Below, piece after piece: positions 32,149 through 33,902 of a DNA stretch of 33,902 nt. The notes below the pieces were generated by a model. That model ran no database searches, was not told the DNA's origin, and worked only from the letters and a program-made list of their open reading frames with translations. The DNA is from Arthrobacter sp. B0490. GTDB lineage: Bacteria; Actinomycetota; Actinomycetes; Actinomycetales; Micrococcaceae. How positions within the stretch are numbered: position 1 is the stretch's first letter; each line of letters starts with the position of its first letter. A program made the position numbers and the translations under genes. Location: positions 1-33,902 of the forward strand of contig NZ_PJIR01000022.1 in assembly GCF_002929355.1 (NCBI RefSeq), written 5' to 3'.

Positions 32149-32736
32149 GTGAGTCCGAAGGGTGACGCCGGCAAGGCAACCAGCCCGGCAGGCGCTGGTA
32201 TCCCAGCAAGCGCCCAGGGCTTACTGTTCACCGAAGACCTCCCCGTCCTCGACGAGGACGCCGGCTACCGCGGCCCCACGGCCTGCAAGGCCGCCGGCAT
32301 CACCTACCGTCAGCTCGACTACTGGGCCCGTACCGGGCTCGTCGAGCCCGCTGTCCGCGGCGCCTCCGGCTCCGGCACGCACCGCCTGTACGGGTTCCGG
32401 GACATCCTCGTCCTCAAGGTCGTCAAGCGGCTCCTGGACACGGGGGTCTCGCTCCAGCAGATCCGCACCGCCGTCGAGCACCTGCGCGAGCGGGGCGTCG
32501 AGGACCTGGCCCAGATCACCCTCATGAGTGACGGCGCCAGTGTCTACGAGTGCACCTCGGCCGACGAGGTCATCGACCTCGTCCAGGGCGGGCAGGGCGT
32601 GTTCGGCATCGCCGTCGGCCGGGTCTGGCGCGAGGTCGAGGGGAGCCTCGCCGCCCTGCCGAGCGAGCACGCGACCGACCAGGACTTCCCCGGCGACGAG
32701 CTCGGCAAGCGCCGCGCCACCCGCAAGATCAGCTAG
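32149..32736 (+). CDS. MerR-family regulator (Rv1830/McdR-like)
   Basis: 195 aa from GTG 32149 with CGAGGAGG 6 nt upstream. The MerR helix-turn-helix is at about 40-115 (CKAAGITYRQLDYWARTGLVEPAVR, then GTHRLYGFRDILVLKVVKRL and GVSLQQIRTAVEHLRERG). The C-terminal part has VYECTSADEVIDLVQGGQGVFGIAVG, shared with mycobacterial Rv1830, which has been linked to cell division and growth control; that role is inferred. It has its own promoter, unlike ftsR. It is convergent with the orphan ParA gene, 40 nt away. Confidence 0.88.
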   Translation: MSPKGDAGKATSPAGAGIPASAQGLLFTEDLPVLDEDAGYRGPTACKAAGITYRQLDYWARTGLVEPAVRGASGSGTHRLYGFRDILVLKVVKRLLDTGVSLQQIRTAVEHLRERGVEDLAQITLMSDGASVYECTSADEVIDLVQGGQGVFGIAVGRVWREVEGSLAALPSEHATDQDFPGDELGKRRATRKIS

Positions 32737-32776
32737 TCCGCCAGGGGCCCGGCCCTCCCGCCTGCGTCGGTCCCGT

Positions 32777-33601
32777 TCACCGCCTGGCGCTGCGGTCCCG
32801 CATCCTGTTCGAATCCGTCACACTCGTGAGCAGTTCGTCGAAGTACGCCGCGGACTGCCGCGCGGAGGCGCCGGGCCAGTGGTGCACGGAATGGGCCGCG
32901 CCCTGGATCTGCTGCCAGTCCGCCTGGTCGGGGATGGCGGGGCTCAGCAGGAGGTCGCCGAACATCTGCCGCATCTCCCGGAGACGGAACGAATGCTCGA
33001 CGGACGCCGGGCGCACGCGGTTCGCCACGATGCCGGCGGTCTGCAGGTCCGGTGCGAACTCCTGACGGAACAGGTCGAGCGCACGCATGGTCCGCTCCGT
33101 GCCGGCCACCGAGAACAGCGCCGGCTCGGCGACGAGCAGGACCCTGTTGCTCGCGGTCCATGCGATGCGGGTGAGTCCGTTGAGCGACGGCGGGCAGTCG
33201 ATCAGGACGAGGCTGTAGCCCTCCACGCGGGAGAGCAGCCTGGACAGCCGCCGCTGGTCACGGCGCCCCAGGTCGGGCCTGTCGTAGATACCGGAATAGG
33301 CCGATCCCATGGCGACGTCGAGCGTGGAGGCCCCGCCGCGGGAGTGCCCCGCGGCCGTAGCCATCCAGCCGCTCGGTACGACGTTGGCGGCGAGATCGCC
33401 GCGCCTGGCATCCTTCAGGAGGCGCCCGACGTCGGTCTGCCCGGAAGGACGGACCCCCAGCCCCGTCGTCGCATCGGCATGGGGGTCGAGGTCGACGACG
33501 AGCGTGCGGATGCCCGCTGCGAGTGCGGCCGAGGCCAGCCCCAGGGTGACCGACGTCTTGCCCACGCCGCCTTTGAGACTGCTGATGCTCACTACCTGCA
33601 C
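32777..33601 (-). CDS. Orphan ParA-like P-loop ATPase
   Basis: 274 aa from GTG 33601. The MinD/ParA fold starts at once: VVSISSLKGGVGKTSVTLGL with the deviant Walker A KGGVGKTS (10-17), then LVVDLDPHADATTGLG and LVLIDCPPSLNGLTR. The last 25 residues are basic. There is no ParB-like or cargo protein next to it; neighbours are a convergent merR and a divergent pyruvate carboxylase. It is clearly different from the ParA at 21988, having no N-terminal extension and a DLDPHADAT motif. It could position a cargo or chromosome region; function unknown. Confidence 0.87.
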   Translation of the reverse strand: MQVVSISSLKGGVGKTSVTLGLASAALAAGIRTLVVDLDPHADATTGLGVRPSGQTDVGRLLKDARRGDLAANVVPSGWMATAAGHSRGGASTLDVAMGSAYSGIYDRPDLGRRDQRRLSRLLSRVEGYSLVLIDCPPSLNGLTRIAWTASNRVLLVAEPALFSVAGTERTMRALDLFRQEFAPDLQTAGIVANRVRPASVEHSFRLREMRQMFGDLLLSPAIPDQADWQQIQGAAHSVHHWPGASARQSAAYFDELLTSVTDSNRMRDRSARR

Positions 33602-33667
33602 GTGTTGAACCTCTACCTAACGCTGGCTGCCGCCGGGGCATGCGGCTGTCCGATGAATCCCCGACCA

Positions 33668-33673
33668 ATCATA
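33668..33673 (-). promoter_or_regulatory. Candidate -10 box for the orphan parA
   Basis: TATGAT read on the minus strand (33673 to 33668), about 67 nt before the parA start. The palindrome GGTGACGTCACC is directly upstream of it. I see no clear -35. Confidence 0.4.
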
Positions 33674-33674
33674 G

Positions 33675-33686
33675 GGTGACGTCACC
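33675..33686. promoter_or_regulatory. 12-bp palindromic operator candidate
   Basis: GGTGACGTCACC is a perfect 12-bp palindrome in the spacer between the divergent parA-like and pyruvate carboxylase genes. It adjoins the candidate minus-strand -10 and would occlude that promoter if bound. The binding protein is unknown. Confidence 0.5.
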
Positions 33687-33772
33687 GACGCGCGACGGCG
33701 GGCCGCTCCGAGGCCATGGCTCCCCGGATGCCCTGATCCTGGACATGCCATGGACGAAAACCGACCGCCGGG

Positions 33773-33778
33773 TAGGAT
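33773..33778 (+). promoter_or_regulatory. Candidate -10 box for pyruvate carboxylase
   Basis: TAGGAT, with TGGACG (33751-33756) 16 nt upstream as a weak -35, lies about 46 nt before the pyruvate carboxylase start. Confidence 0.35.
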
Positions 33779-33824
33779 CAGTCCAGCGTTAGGGACCCGA
33801 CCGGCAAGGATGCAGGAGTACATA

Positions 33825-33902
33825 GTGTTCTCGAAGATTCTGGTGGCCAATCGTGGAGAGATCGCGATCCGGGCTTTTCGTGCCGGGTACGAGGTGGGCG
33901 CG
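33825..33902 (+). CDS. pyc: Pyruvate carboxylase, N-terminal fragment (runs off the window)
   Basis: 26 codons are visible from GTG 33825, with GCAGGAG 7 nt upstream; an in-frame ATG at 33810 is less likely because it has no usable ribosome-binding site. The product begins MFSKILVANRGEIAIRAFRA, the biotin-carboxylase start. AFRAGYEVGA fits pyruvate carboxylase better than acetyl/propionyl-CoA carboxylase, whose usual continuation is IIRACRELG-like. It would make oxaloacetate from pyruvate; the methylcitrate cycle in this window consumes oxaloacetate and returns pyruvate. The assignment is limited by the short fragment. Confidence 0.8.
   Translation, partial: MFSKILVANRGEIAIRAFRAGYEVGA

Overview
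The window is chromosomal DNA from a high-GC actinobacterium, most probably Arthrobacter or a close Micrococcaceae relative. This rests on three things: strong G/C third-position bias, protein families typical of Actinobacteria (TlyA, GarA, FtsR-type MerR, DUF151 nuclease), and gene order that follows two Mycobacterium tuberculosis blocks, Rv1691-Rv1713 and Rv1826-Rv1830. The assignment comes from remembered synteny and motif reading; no database search was run.

Layout. Bases 1-22 look like the 3' end of a 5S rRNA, followed by a perfect 13-bp terminator hairpin. From 291 to 11102 (+) runs a tightly packed housekeeping series: a TPR protein with disordered ends, a NagD-like phosphatase, a small conserved protein, tlyA, nadK, recN, pyrG, an ADP-ribose-type NUDIX hydrolase, xerD and an MTH1-like NUDIX hydrolase. 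Most junctions overlap by a few bases, which suggests translational coupling.

From 11133 to 21715 lies a catabolic block that interrupts the conserved order. It holds the 2-methylcitrate cycle operon (gntR-prpD-prpB-prpC, minus strand), a divergent propionyl-CoA synthetase (prpE, plus strand), a CitA/DcuS-type sensor kinase with its response regulator (minus strand), and a divergent DctA C4-dicarboxylate symporter (plus strand). Together these would activate propionate, oxidise it to pyruvate plus succinate, and import external dicarboxylates under two-component control. The gntR/prpE spacer holds two near-identical 12-bp motifs 63 bp apart, each over a candidate -10 box.

The conserved order resumes at 21988 with parA-scpA-scpB-rluB-tyrA-cmk-der (chromosome organisation, rRNA pseudouridylation, tyrosine synthesis, CMP kinase, ribosome GTPase). 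A tRNA-Pro(GGG) and a strong terminator follow. Next comes gcvH-garA-ftsR-DUF151 nuclease-merR, which joins lipoyl/2-oxoglutarate control to MerR regulators of cell division. The window closes with an orphan ParA-like ATPase on the minus strand and the first 26 codons of a probable pyruvate carboxylase on the plus strand, divergent across a spacer that carries a perfect 12-bp palindrome.

I found no CRISPR array, insertion sequence, prophage or defence island. The most interesting material is regulatory (paired operators, a shared CCTSAGGTTSAG motif, the palindrome) plus the repeat-rich disordered extensions on the TPR protein and RluB.
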